A program made the translations under genes and the position numbers. A DNA stretch of 64,000 nucleotides. Origin: Gordonia sp. KTR9 (lineage in GTDB: Bacteria; Actinomycetota; Actinomycetes; Mycobacteriales; Mycobacteriaceae). The stretch lies in assembly GCF_000143885.2 (NCBI RefSeq), contig NC_018581.1, forward strand, positions 62,001-126,000, in the 5' to 3' direction. The notes beneath the pieces are model-generated. The model saw only the letters and a program-made list of their open reading frames with translations, ran no database searches and was not told where the DNA came from. Positions 34,330 through 41,790 of this stretch are shown here, piece by piece (within the stretch, counting starts at the first letter, position 1; each line of letters opens with the position of its first letter).

Positions 34330-35181
34330 ATGAAACCCGACAATCCGGGGCGGGCGCGGCTCGACGACGTCGAGCGCGCACACCTCGTCGACCCATCGGA
34401 CGCGAGTTATCGCATCGGACGGTGGACGCCGAGCCCCGATCTCGCCGACCTGGTGCGTCGTTTCTGGGTTCCGGTGTGGTGGGTGCCGCCCGGGGCGGAG
34501 GCGCCGCAGCGCGTGCTGCAGTACCCCGTGTGCCTCATCGTCGTGAGCAACACCTACGCCCGCTTCTACGGCGTGGTGACCGGCTTGTCGGAGACGGTGC
34601 TGACGGGTGGAGGCTGGGCGGTCGGGGTCATGCTGACGCCGGGTGCCGGGGGGTTGTTGACCGGCGACGTCGGCGAGTGGACGGATCGGCACGCGGAACT
34701 GTCCGAGGTCTTCGGCCGGCGCGGCAGCGATCTCGAGCGGTCGGTGCGGTCGGCGATGGCCGTCGAACCCGGGCTCGAGGAGACCCAGCGCGCCGCGACC
34801 GACCGGGTCGAGGACTGGCTGCGGTCCTATCTCCCGCTCGACGACGACGGCCGGCTGATCAACGCGATCGTGGAGTACGTCGAGACCGACTCGACCGTCA
34901 CGGCGGTCGCGCAGATCTGCGAGCGTTTCCACCTCACCGAACGCAGCCTGCAGCGGCTGACGCGGCGGCGCCTCGGCCTGACCCCCAAATGGCTGATCCA
35001 GCGTCGTCGTCTGCACGAGGCGGCCGAGCGACTGCGCGAACGGTCGGGAACCCTCGCCTCGCTCGCGGCGGATCTGTCCTACGCCGACGAGGCGCACTTC
35101 GTGCGTGACTTCAAGACCGTCACCGGCATGACCCCGCGGACGTTCTCGGCCCGGTTCTCCCAGGCCGGGCCCGGACGCTGA
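34330..35181 (+). CDS. AraC-family transcriptional regulator
   Basis: A 283-residue regulator. The N-terminal domain (DLVRRFWVPVWWVPPGAEAPQRVLQYPVCLIVVS) is the DUF6597-like sensor typical of the family. The C-terminal AraC helix-turn-helix pair at about 185-280 includes ICERFHLTERSLQRLTRRRLGLTPKW and LAADLSYADEAHFVRDFKTVTGMTPR. ATG 34330 directly follows a TTG at 34327. The gene is divergent from the TIGR03086 gene with a 37-bp gap, so it probably autoregulates and controls that neighbour. Confidence 0.88.
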   Translation: MKPDNPGRARLDDVERAHLVDPSDASYRIGRWTPSPDLADLVRRFWVPVWWVPPGAEAPQRVLQYPVCLIVVSNTYARFYGVVTGLSETVLTGGGWAVGVMLTPGAGGLLTGDVGEWTDRHAELSEVFGRRGSDLERSVRSAMAVEPGLEETQRAATDRVEDWLRSYLPLDDDGRLINAIVEYVETDSTVTAVAQICERFHLTERSLQRLTRRRLGLTPKWLIQRRRLHEAAERLRERSGTLASLAADLSYADEAHFVRDFKTVTGMTPRTFSARFSQAGPGR

Positions 35182-35287
35182 CCGTAGGGTCGTGCACCGA
35201 TCGACGGTGACAAGCTGGTCGAATGTTGCCGAGATCACATCGGTGCAGGCAGAATCGACGACATATCGGGCAATCGACGGAGGGTGC

Positions 35288-36580
35288 ATGACTGACGCGG
35301 CTACGGTGGCCACGCGCATCCGCCGGGCATACGAGGACTTCCTCTCCGGTGTCAACCCACCGGCGGATGCGGTCCGTTCGATCGTCCGCGAGTCGTGGGC
35401 GAGGTCGCTGACCAGGGGCGTCGACCCGAGCGAGGCAGCGCCCGACGGCGATCGTGCGTCCGCGATGTCACCCGACGAGTTCGCCGCCTATCGAGCCGCC
35501 CACCCCATCACCGCGGTCCGGCCGCTGGTGCAATCGCTGATGGTCGAAGCGATCGCCGACACCGGGGTCGTCGTCGCGCTGACCGACCAGGCCGGACGGC
35601 TGCTGTGGATCGAGGGCGACACCGCCGCCCGTGACCGTGCCGGGCACATCAACTTCGTCGAGGGCTCGGTGTGGAGCGAGGAGGTGGTCGGCACCAACGC
35701 CCCCGGCCTCGCGCTGGCCGTCGATCGGGGCGTGCAGGTCGTCGGACCCGAACACTTCGCCGGGCCGGTGCAGGAGTGGAGCTGCGCGGCAGCCCCCGTG
35801 CACGATCCGCTGACCGGGCACGTGATCGGTGTCGTCGACGTGACCGGCGGGCGTGAGGTCGCGGCGCCGTTCGCGCTGGCAGCCGTCCGGTCGGTGGTCG
35901 CGGCCGTCGAGCGTGAACTGCGGGCGGGCGCCGTCGACCTCGCCGACCCGTCCACTTTCGAACCGGCTCTCGGGCCCCGGGCCGCAGCGCATCTCACCGT
36001 CCTCGGCGACGGTTCGGGACGCTGGCACCGCACCGCCGACGGATCGGGCGCCCGCACCTTGTCGCGTCGGCATGCGGAGATACTCGTTCTGCTGCAAGCC
36101 TTTCCCGAGGGACTGAACACCGAGCAACTCGCACTGAAGCTGGCCGAGGACGGAGTCGACCCGGTGACCGTGCGGGCCGAGATCTCCCGGCTCCGCCGCG
36201 ATCTCGGCGCCGACGTCCTCGCCAGCCGGCCCTACCGGCTCACCCTCGACATCACGTCCGACGTCGATGACCTCCGGTCGCGTATCGCGTCGGGGTCGGA
36301 CCTCGTGTCGGTCGTCGACGACCTCGGCCGCGGCGGGCTGCTCGCCGAATCGAGTGCACCGGGGATCGTCGAGATCTTCGAGGAACTGCGAGAGGACCTG
36401 CGGTCGCGTCTCTTCGCGACCGGCGACGTCGCAGCACTGCGCCGGTGGACCTCGTCGACGCACGGACGCGACGACCTGGCGGCGTGGCGTCGCCTCGAAC
36501 ACCGCCTGCCCGTCGGCGATCCCGACCGCGCCGTCGTGGGTGGACGCATCCGGCTCCTCGACAAGCGGTACGGGGCCTGA
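35288..36580 (+). CDS. GAF-domain (AcoR-like) transcriptional regulator, no sigma54 domain
   Basis: A 430-residue regulator. Residues about 1-50 form an AcoR-type helical start (RESWARSLTRGVDPSEAAPD). The GAF sensor occupies about 75-210 (LLWIEGDTAARDRAG, NFVEGSVWSEEVVGTNAPGLAL, GPEHFAGPVQEWSCAAAPVHD). A winged-helix-like DNA-binding region follows at about 255-330 (LSRRHAEILVLLQAFPEGLNTEQLALKLAEDGV). The AAA+ activator and Fis domains of true AcoR are absent, as is usual for actinobacterial aldehyde/alcohol dehydrogenase regulators. The start ATG follows GGAGGGT. It lies directly upstream of the aldehyde dehydrogenase and probably controls it. Confidence 0.88.
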   Translation: MTDAATVATRIRRAYEDFLSGVNPPADAVRSIVRESWARSLTRGVDPSEAAPDGDRASAMSPDEFAAYRAAHPITAVRPLVQSLMVEAIADTGVVVALTDQAGRLLWIEGDTAARDRAGHINFVEGSVWSEEVVGTNAPGLALAVDRGVQVVGPEHFAGPVQEWSCAAAPVHDPLTGHVIGVVDVTGGREVAAPFALAAVRSVVAAVERELRAGAVDLADPSTFEPALGPRAAAHLTVLGDGSGRWHRTADGSGARTLSRRHAEILVLLQAFPEGLNTEQLALKLAEDGVDPVTVRAEISRLRRDLGADVLASRPYRLTLDITSDVDDLRSRIASGSDLVSVVDDLGRGGLLAESSAPGIVEIFEELREDLRSRLFATGDVAALRRWTSSTHGRDDLAAWRRLEHRLPVGDPDRAVVGGRIRLLDKRYGA

Positions 36581-36668
36581 AGGCTGCAACCCGCCGGCCG
36601 AGCCCGATCGCCGGGCGGGGTGCACGGTTCCGTCGGCGAGCCCCTGGCGGCCGAGCAGCGGAATCAAT

Positions 36669-36687
36669 GTTGCAACGCTCGTGCAAC
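36669..36687. promoter_or_regulatory. Candidate operator GTTGCA-N7-TGCAAC
   Basis: A perfect 6-bp inverted repeat with a 7-base spacer, about 107 bp upstream of the aldehyde dehydrogenase start and 89 bp after the regulator stop. Half-sites of TGTTGCA type are recalled for AcoR-like GAF regulators. It is the only such dyad in the 213-bp gap, so it is the best candidate binding site for the regulator at 35288-36580. Confidence 0.5.
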
Positions 36688-36793
36688 CACCGCGCTCCTA
36701 AGGTGTGGAACAGATCACAACGGGGCGCCCTCGGTGTCCTGTGTGACATCCGCAGAGCGTCCTCACGCTGAGGCCCACACGCAAGGAGCAACC

Positions 36794-38317
36794 ATGACCG
36801 TCTTCGCAAAGCCGGGTGCCGATGGATCGGTGATGAGCTACGAGTCTCGTTACGACAACTGGATCGGCGGACAGTGGACCCCGCCGGTGAAGGGGCAGTA
36901 CTTCGAGAACCCGTCGCCGGTCGACGGCAAGGTGTTCTGCGAGGTCGCGCGTTCGACGGCCGAGGACATCGACCTCGCGCTCGACGCCGCGCACAAGGCC
37001 GCACCCGGGTGGGGCAAGACCCCCGTCGCCGAGCGCTCGCTGGCCCTGCTCCGCATCGCCGACCGCATGGAGGAGAACCTCGAGAAGCTGGCTGTCGCAG
37101 AGACCTGGGACAACGGCAAGGCAGTCCGCGAGACCCTCGCCGCCGACCTCCCGCTGGCCGTCGACCACTTCCGCTACTTCGCCGGCGCGCTGCGCGCCCA
37201 GGAGGGTTCGATCTCCGAGGTCGACGAGGACACCGTCGCCTACCACTTCCACGAGCCGCTCGGCGTCGTCGGCCAGATCATCCCCTGGAACTTCCCGATC
37301 CTGATGGCCGTGTGGAAGCTGGCTCCCGCCCTCGCCGCGGGCAACGCGGTGGTGCTCAAGCCCGCCGAGCAGACACCCGCGTCGATCCTGTACCTGGTCA
37401 GCCTGATCAGCGACCTGCTCCCCGCCGGAGTCCTGAACGTGGTCAACGGATTCGGTGTCGAGGCGGGCAAGCCGCTCGCGTCGAGTAACCGCATCCGCAA
37501 GATCGCGTTCACCGGTGAGACCACGACCGGCCGGCTCATCATGCAGTACGCGTCGGAGAACCTGATCCCGGTCACCCTCGAACTCGGCGGCAAGAGCCCC
37601 AACATCTTCTTCAACGACGTGATGTCCGCCGACGACGGGTTCCTCGACCGTGCGCTGGAGGGCTTCTCGATGTTCGCGCTCAACCAGGGGGAGGTGTGCA
37701 CCTGCCCCAGTCGCGCGCTGATCCAGCAGGACATCTACGACGAGTTCATCGCCAAGGCCGTCGACCGCGTCGAAAAGATCAAGCAGGGCAACCCCCTCGA
37801 CACCGACACGATGATGGGCGCGCAGGCCTCCAACGATCAGTTCGAGAAGATCTCCTCCTACCTCGCCATCGGCAGGGACGAGGGCGCCGAGGTGCTGATC
37901 GGCGGCGAGGCGGCCGAGCTCGACGGCGACCTGGCCGGCGGCTTCTACATCAAACCGACTGTCTTCCAGGGCAACAACAAGATGCGCATCTTCCAGGAAG
38001 AGATCTTCGGTCCGGTCCTTGCGGTCACCACCTTCAAGGACTTCGCCGACGCCATGCACATCGCCAACGACACGCTCTACGGACTCGGCGCCGGTGTCTG
38101 GAGCCGCGACGGTGCGACCGCATACCGCGCGGGCCGCGAGATCCAGGCCGGCCGCGTCTGGACGAACACCTATCACGACTACCCGGCACACGCCGCCTTC
38201 GGTGGTTACAAGCAGTCCGGTATCGGCCGCGAGAACCACCTGATGATGCTCGAGCACTACCAGCAGACCAAGAACCTCCTGGTCGGATACGCTCAGAGTG
38301 CCAAAGGTTTCTTCTGA
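36794..38317 (+). CDS. NAD-dependent aldehyde dehydrogenase
   Basis: A 507-residue aldehyde dehydrogenase of the AldA/acetaldehyde dehydrogenase group (Rv0458 by synteny). The catalytic Cys is at 302 (GEVCTCPSR), the general-base Glu is in TLELGGKSP, and the cofactor segments are [19 protein letters not shown] and FTGETTTGR. The tail [17 protein letters not shown] and YAQSAKGFF is typical of enzymes paired with DUF779 proteins. AAGGAG precedes ATG 36794. It is followed by a 257-bp repeat-filled gap and then the DUF779 gene. It probably oxidises acetaldehyde or other small aldehydes under control of the upstream GAF regulator. Confidence 0.94.
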   Translation: MTVFAKPGADGSVMSYESRYDNWIGGQWTPPVKGQYFENPSPVDGKVFCEVARSTAEDIDLALDAAHKAAPGWGKTPVAERSLALLRIADRMEENLEKLAVAETWDNGKAVRETLAADLPLAVDHFRYFAGALRAQEGSISEVDEDTVAYHFHEPLGVVGQIIPWNFPILMAVWKLAPALAAGNAVVLKPAEQTPASILYLVSLISDLLPAGVLNVVNGFGVEAGKPLASSNRIRKIAFTGETTTGRLIMQYASENLIPVTLELGGKSPNIFFNDVMSADDGFLDRALEGFSMFALNQGEVCTCPSRALIQQDIYDEFIAKAVDRVEKIKQGNPLDTDTMMGAQASNDQFEKISSYLAIGRDEGAEVLIGGEAAELDGDLAGGFYIKPTVFQGNNKMRIFQEEIFGPVLAVTTFKDFADAMHIANDTLYGLGAGVWSRDGATAYRAGREIQAGRVWTNTYHDYPAHAAFGGYKQSGIGRENHLMMLEHYQQTKNLLVGYAQSAKGFF

Positions 38318-38339
38318 CCCTTCGAGGCTCGTCGCTTAC

Positions 38340-38547
38340 GCTCCTCGCACCTCAGGGAGCGGAGAGAAGACGCCCGCAGACCCGCTCCTCGCACCTCAGG
38401 GAGCAGAGAGAAGACGCCCGCAGACCCGCTCCCCGGGGAGCTGGGGGTAGCGCTTCGGCTTCATCCCGCTCCCTGAGGAGCTGGGGGTAGCGCTTCGGCT
38501 TCATCCCGCTCCCTGAGGAGCGAGCTTGCGAGCGTCACGAAGGGTCC
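38340..38547. repeat. Nested tandem repeats of the dispersed family
   Basis: Two 44-bp units start at 38340 and 38384 (GCTCCTCGCACCTCAGGGAGC plus GAGAGAAGACGCCCGCAGA). Two 40-bp units follow at 38428 and 38468 (GCTCCC then GGAGCTGGGGGTAGCG and CTTCGGCTTCATCCC). A final copy of the standard element starts at 38508 and ends GTCACGAAGGGTCC. A reverse piece CCCTTCGAGGCTCGTCGCTTACG precedes the array at 38318. The whole 257-bp gap between the aldehyde dehydrogenase and DUF779 genes is filled by this family. Confidence 0.9.
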
Positions 38548-38574
38548 ACGCACGACGACAGAGAGTGAAGCGAG

Positions 38575-39000
38575 ATGACCGCCGAGCAGAGTGTTCCTGA
38601 TCGCGTGGTCGCCACAGACTCCGCCGTGCAGCTCCTGACCAAGTTGTCGGAGCTGCACGGCGGCCTCATGATCCACCAGTCCGGTGGGTGCTGTGACGGC
38701 TCGGCCCCGATGTGTTACCCGGTCGGGGAGTACCGCGTGGGCCAGCGGGATGTGCTGGTCGGCGAGATCGAACTCCCCGAACCCATCCCGGCCGTCAGGG
38801 TCTGGATCAACGGCGACCAGTTCGAGCTGTGGAAGCACACCCAGCTGATCCTCGACGTCGTGAAGGGTCGCGGCGCCGGGTTCAGCCTCGAAGCACCGGA
38901 AGGAGTCCGTTTCCTCTCGCGTGCACGGACTTTCACCGACGAGGAGAACGAGGTCCTGGCGGCGTCCCCGCCGCTGACGGGGGCCACCGCCGGCCCCTAG
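38575..39000 (+). CDS. DUF779 domain-containing protein
   Basis: A 141-residue soluble protein of the DUF779 family (Rv0459 by synteny), usually encoded next to aldehyde dehydrogenases. The signature HQSGGCCDGSAPMCYP has cysteines 39, 40 and 47, which may bind metal or a cofactor. Later ILDVVKGRGAGFSLEAPEGVRFLSR completes the domain. A role as partner or maturation factor for the dehydrogenase is inferred from the steady pairing only. It ends 12 bp before a strong hairpin. Confidence 0.92.
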   Translation: MTAEQSVPDRVVATDSAVQLLTKLSELHGGLMIHQSGGCCDGSAPMCYPVGEYRVGQRDVLVGEIELPEPIPAVRVWINGDQFELWKHTQLILDVVKGRGAGFSLEAPEGVRFLSRARTFTDEENEVLAASPPLTGATAGP

Positions 39001-39011
39001 CCGGCCCCACA

Positions 39012-39058
39012 CAGAATGCGTCATACGTATCGGAAGCCGATACGTATGACGCATTCTG
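39012..39058. terminator. Perfect 22-bp inverted repeat
   Basis: Arms at 39012-39033 and 39037-39058 are exact complements (core GCGTCATACGTATCGG and CCGATACGTATGACGC) around a 3-base AAG loop. It lies 11 bp after the DUF779 stop and 14 bp before the stop of the convergent secreted-protein gene, so it can terminate both. The arms are less GC-rich than the surroundings. Confidence 0.7.
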
Positions 39059-39071
39059 CGTTCCGGAGCGT

Positions 39072-39667
39072 CTCACCACTGGTCGAAGCCGACGTTGACC
39101 TGGGGGTAGCCGGTGTCGATGTGTGGGTTGATCCAGTGGTTCTGGGCGTGTGGTCCCCAGATGGTGGTCATGTCGGTGTTGACGTTGTGGGGGTGGTTGG
39201 TGAGTTGGTAGTTGGCGGTGGGGCCGAACAGTCCGATGCGGTAGATGGCGTTGACGTCGAGGTGGTTGGTGTAGGGGGCTGTGGCGGTGATGGTTTCGGT
39301 GGCGCCGGGGTAGAGGATGTGTTGGGGTGCGTTGACCCATTGGCCGCCGTCGGCGTTGGCGCCTTGGAGGTATTCGGGCTTGTCGGTGTGGTTGGTGATG
39401 GTCATGGCGACGGTGGGTTCGCCGGGGCGGGTGATGGGCAGGGTGCCGGCGTGGGCTGCTCCGGCGGCGCCGAGGGCGATGCCGGTGGCGGCGGCGAGTC
39501 CGAGGGTGGCGGTGGCGATGCGGGTGGTGGTCTTCATGGTGTGCTCCCGGTGTGGTGGTGGGGTTGTTTCGGTGACACCAATGACTGTGCTCGCCGGGGG
39601 CGGTGTGTGGTTTCCGCTGATCGGGTGATGGAGGGGTTGAATCGCACCTCCACCGATCGGGGGACAC
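39072..39667 (-). repeat. 596-bp direct repeat, copy A
   Basis: This segment recurs at 52658-53253 in the same orientation with the same length and about four base differences by eye. It covers the whole small secreted-protein gene and about 130 bp of its promoter, and ends at GGGGGACAC. The two copies flank 13.0 kb that includes iniC, iniA, iniB, the Hsp70-like gene, iniR and arr. Confidence 0.95.
39073..39537 (-). CDS. Small secreted protein, copy A
   Basis: A 154-residue exported protein of unknown function. Signal peptide 1-30 ends at AHA (RIATATLGLAAATGIALGAA). The mature part is rich in Asn, Thr, His and Pro, with YTNHLDVNAIYRIGLFGP, NVNTDMTTIWGPHAQ and GYPQVNVGFDQW, and looks like a beta-sandwich. 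The paralogue at 52659 differs at two residues only (HILYP here against HVLYP, QNHW against QNYW). Start ATG 39537 follows a GGGAGCAC. The identical upstream regions mean that both copies should be regulated alike. Confidence 0.85.
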   Translation of the reverse strand: MKTTTRIATATLGLAAATGIALGAAGAAHAGTLPITRPGEPTVAMTITNHTDKPEYLQGANADGGQWVNAPQHILYPGATETITATAPYTNHLDVNAIYRIGLFGPTANYQLTNHPHNVNTDMTTIWGPHAQNHWINPHIDTGYPQVNVGFDQW

Positions 39668-39758
39668 CGGGCCGGTGTGCCCGAGACACGACGTGGACGA
39701 GACACGAGGTGCGTCGAGTTCAGCGAGTGGCAACCCATGGGGGCACTACCATCGAGGA

Positions 39759-40301
39759 ATGTCGAACGCCGACGGCTCCCCACCGCCCCGCCCGCGCGTC
39801 GCCGTCACACCGATGCGCCCGCAACGACCGACCGGACGCGCCCCCGCCATTCGGTACGTGATTCTCGGCTGGCTGATCTCGGTGGCCCTGGTGGTGGTGA
39901 CAGTCGGACTGACACTGCTGTCCCTCAACGACATTCGGGCCACCCTGGCCGCAGACCTGGTTCGGGCCAATCCGGACAGCGGAACCGACGCCGCGCGCGC
40001 TGTCGACATCTCGCTGATGGTCGGCGCGGTCATCGCCGGGATCGTGGTGGTCCTGGGCCTGTACGGATCTGCCCGGCTCTGGGACAGCCGTCGGTCCGGC
40101 CGGACCATCCTGACCGTCGGGGCAGTCGTCGCCGTGGCCGGCGCGGGGGCGTTTCACCTCACGGTGAGTCCATCCGCGACCGCTCTCGCCGATGTCGGAT
40201 TTCCGGTTCTCGCACAATGGATTCCGGCGGCCGCGGCACTCGTCGCGGTGATCGCCACCGGGTTCTCCTACAGCCGGTCGGTCACGGCATCCCTGCGCTG
40301 A
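39759..40301 (+). CDS. Four-helix integral membrane protein, unknown
   Basis: A 180-residue protein. The proline-rich cytoplasmic N-terminus (1-30) is followed by four membrane helices at about 33-55, 83-105, 115-132 and 145-168. The start ATG 39759 has CGAGGA just upstream. The family is not recognised; similar small proteins with a Pro-rich head are common in actinobacterial envelopes. Its last 20 bases overlap the 3' end of the convergent iniC gene. Confidence 0.78.
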   Translation: MSNADGSPPPRPRVAVTPMRPQRPTGRAPAIRYVILGWLISVALVVVTVGLTLLSLNDIRATLAADLVRANPDSGTDAARAVDISLMVGAVIAGIVVVLGLYGSARLWDSRRSGRTILTVGAVVAVAGAGAFHLTVSPSATALADVGFPVLAQWIPAAAALVAVIATGFSYSRSVTASLR

Positions 40302-41790
40302 ACCCGTCGTTGCCACCGGTCCGGACGGCCGCACCCAGTTGCGCGACGATGCCCTCCGCGCTGCGCACCGCGACCTGACACGCCGACGCCGATGACGGCG
40401 GTAGGAGCGGGTGGCCGGCACGTGCCCGCCAGACACGCGCGGAGTCGATGGCGGCGTCGCGCAGCGTGTACACATCGGCGGTCGGTGGCAGCCCGAGCCG
40501 GGCCGCGGGGTCGATACCCGAACCGCCGATGAGTCGGGTGACCTCGGCGGTCTGGTCGGGGGGAAGGTCGACGCCACCGGCCCGGATGGTGCTGAGCAGG
40601 CGCAATTCGCGGAACCCGTGCACGTCGGCGAGTTCCCGACGGACCGAGGCGCGGACGTCGCGGGCTCCCGCCGACGGTGACGCGGCCAGCAGATGATCCA
40701 TCGTCACCAGAGCGGAATGGGATTTGAGCTGGTCCGCGCGCTGTCCGAACTGGGTGTCGATGATGGCACCCAACTCGGAGAGTCCGCTGCGCTCGACGAG
40801 CTCGGCGGCCAGCGCCGACGACGAGGTGGCGCCGAAGCGGATGAGCGTGACCGCCATCCGGATCCCGAAGGCGCCGAAGCGTTCGGCCAGCGAACGACGC
40901 AGGTCCGCCGGGATGTCGGGCAGGATGTCGGGCCGGGAGAACCTGTCCATGGTCAGCAATGCCGCCTCGAGGTCGGGTCCCGGGGTCGACGCCAGCTGTG
41001 CCAGCGCGCGGAACTCGACCTCCCGCATCGTGCGGGCGGCGAGGGCCAGGAGTCCCGCGACCGGGACGACCGCCTGGCAGAGCCCGGTGCGTTCGAGTTC
41101 ACCGGCGAACCGCCCGGCGATCTGATGCGCCGAGATCATCGCGTCCATCCGGCCGGCGCCGAGTTCGTCGGCCCGGGAGACGACGCCGATCACGCCGAGC
41201 GGACCCGACGATCCGCCGATGGCGGACCCGATACGACGCAGCATCGTCGTGTCGGTGGCGGTCAGTGAACGCAGGAGGTAGACGACGGCGTCGACGCCGG
41301 ACAGGCCGTCGTCGGGGGTGAGGAGCCGAAGCGTGGACGCGGACAGCTCGGTCGAGAGCGACGCCGTGCCCGGGGTGTCGACGATGGTCGTCGACTGCAG
41401 CGCCCGTGCCGGCCATTCGACGTCCAGGTGGTCGACGCGTTCGGCGGTGAGGCGCCCGAAATCGAAGCCGAGCCGGCCGTCGATGCGGGTGACCGGGATG
41501 CCGACCGCGCGGCCGTCGTCGACGTGGGCGGTGACCGACGGCGACCGGCCGTTGCGGTACCAGGTGACGACCCGCGTGCACTCGGTGGCATCGGTGGGGG
41601 CGATGTCCTGTCCGACAAGGGCATTCAGCAGAGTCGACTTCCCCGCCTTGAGCGAGCCGGCCAGCGCGACCCGCACCGGCTGGTACAACCGGTGTGCGCA
41701 CACGTCGAGTTCGGCCTGTGCACGCGGGTCGTCGGCGAGGGCGGTGCGGGTGGCCTCGAGAAGTGCTCGGACGCGGGCGATGTCGGTCAT
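40282..41790 (-). CDS. iniC: Dynamin-like GTPase IniC
   Basis: A 502-residue dynamin-superfamily GTPase. G1 P-loop GSLKAGKST is at 45-53, the G2 threonine is in DATECTRV, G3 is DTPG (TTIVDTPGTAS) and G4 is VVSRAD. The rest is helical. It is the third gene of a leftward iniB-iniA-iniC unit, starting with an ATGA overlap on the iniA stop. In mycobacteria iniBAC is induced by cell-wall inhibitors such as isoniazid and ethambutol, and IniA/IniC are thought to remodel or repair membrane. That role is inferred here from orthology. Confidence 0.93.
   Translation of the reverse strand: MTDIARVRALLEATRTALADDPRAQAELDVCAHRLYQPVRVALAGSLKAGKSTLLNALVGQDIAPTDATECTRVVTWYRNGRSPSVTAHVDDGRAVGIPVTRIDGRLGFDFGRLTAERVDHLDVEWPARALQSTTIVDTPGTASLSTELSASTLRLLTPDDGLSGVDAVVYLLRSLTATDTTMLRRIGSAIGGSSGPLGVIGVVSRADELGAGRMDAMISAHQIAGRFAGELERTGLCQAVVPVAGLLALAARTMREVEFRALAQLASTPGPDLEAALLTMDRFSRPDILPDIPADLRRSLAERFGAFGIRMAVTLIRFGATSSSALAAELVERSGLSELGAIIDTQFGQRADQLKSHSALVTMDHLLAASPSAGARDVRASVRRELADVHGFRELRLLSTIRAGGVDLPPDQTAEVTRLIGGSGIDPAARLGLPPTADVYTLRDAAIDSARVWRARAGHPLLPPSSASACQVAVRSAEGIVAQLGAAVRTGGNDGFSAGMP

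Noticed and set aside
36698..38257. 519-codon frame opposite the aldehyde dehydrogenase
   Set aside because: It is a reverse shadow of a strongly conserved gene with canonical Cys302.
39012..39058. Attachment site of an integrated element
   Set aside because: No integrase or tRNA gene is near, and no second copy of the sequence is seen in the window.
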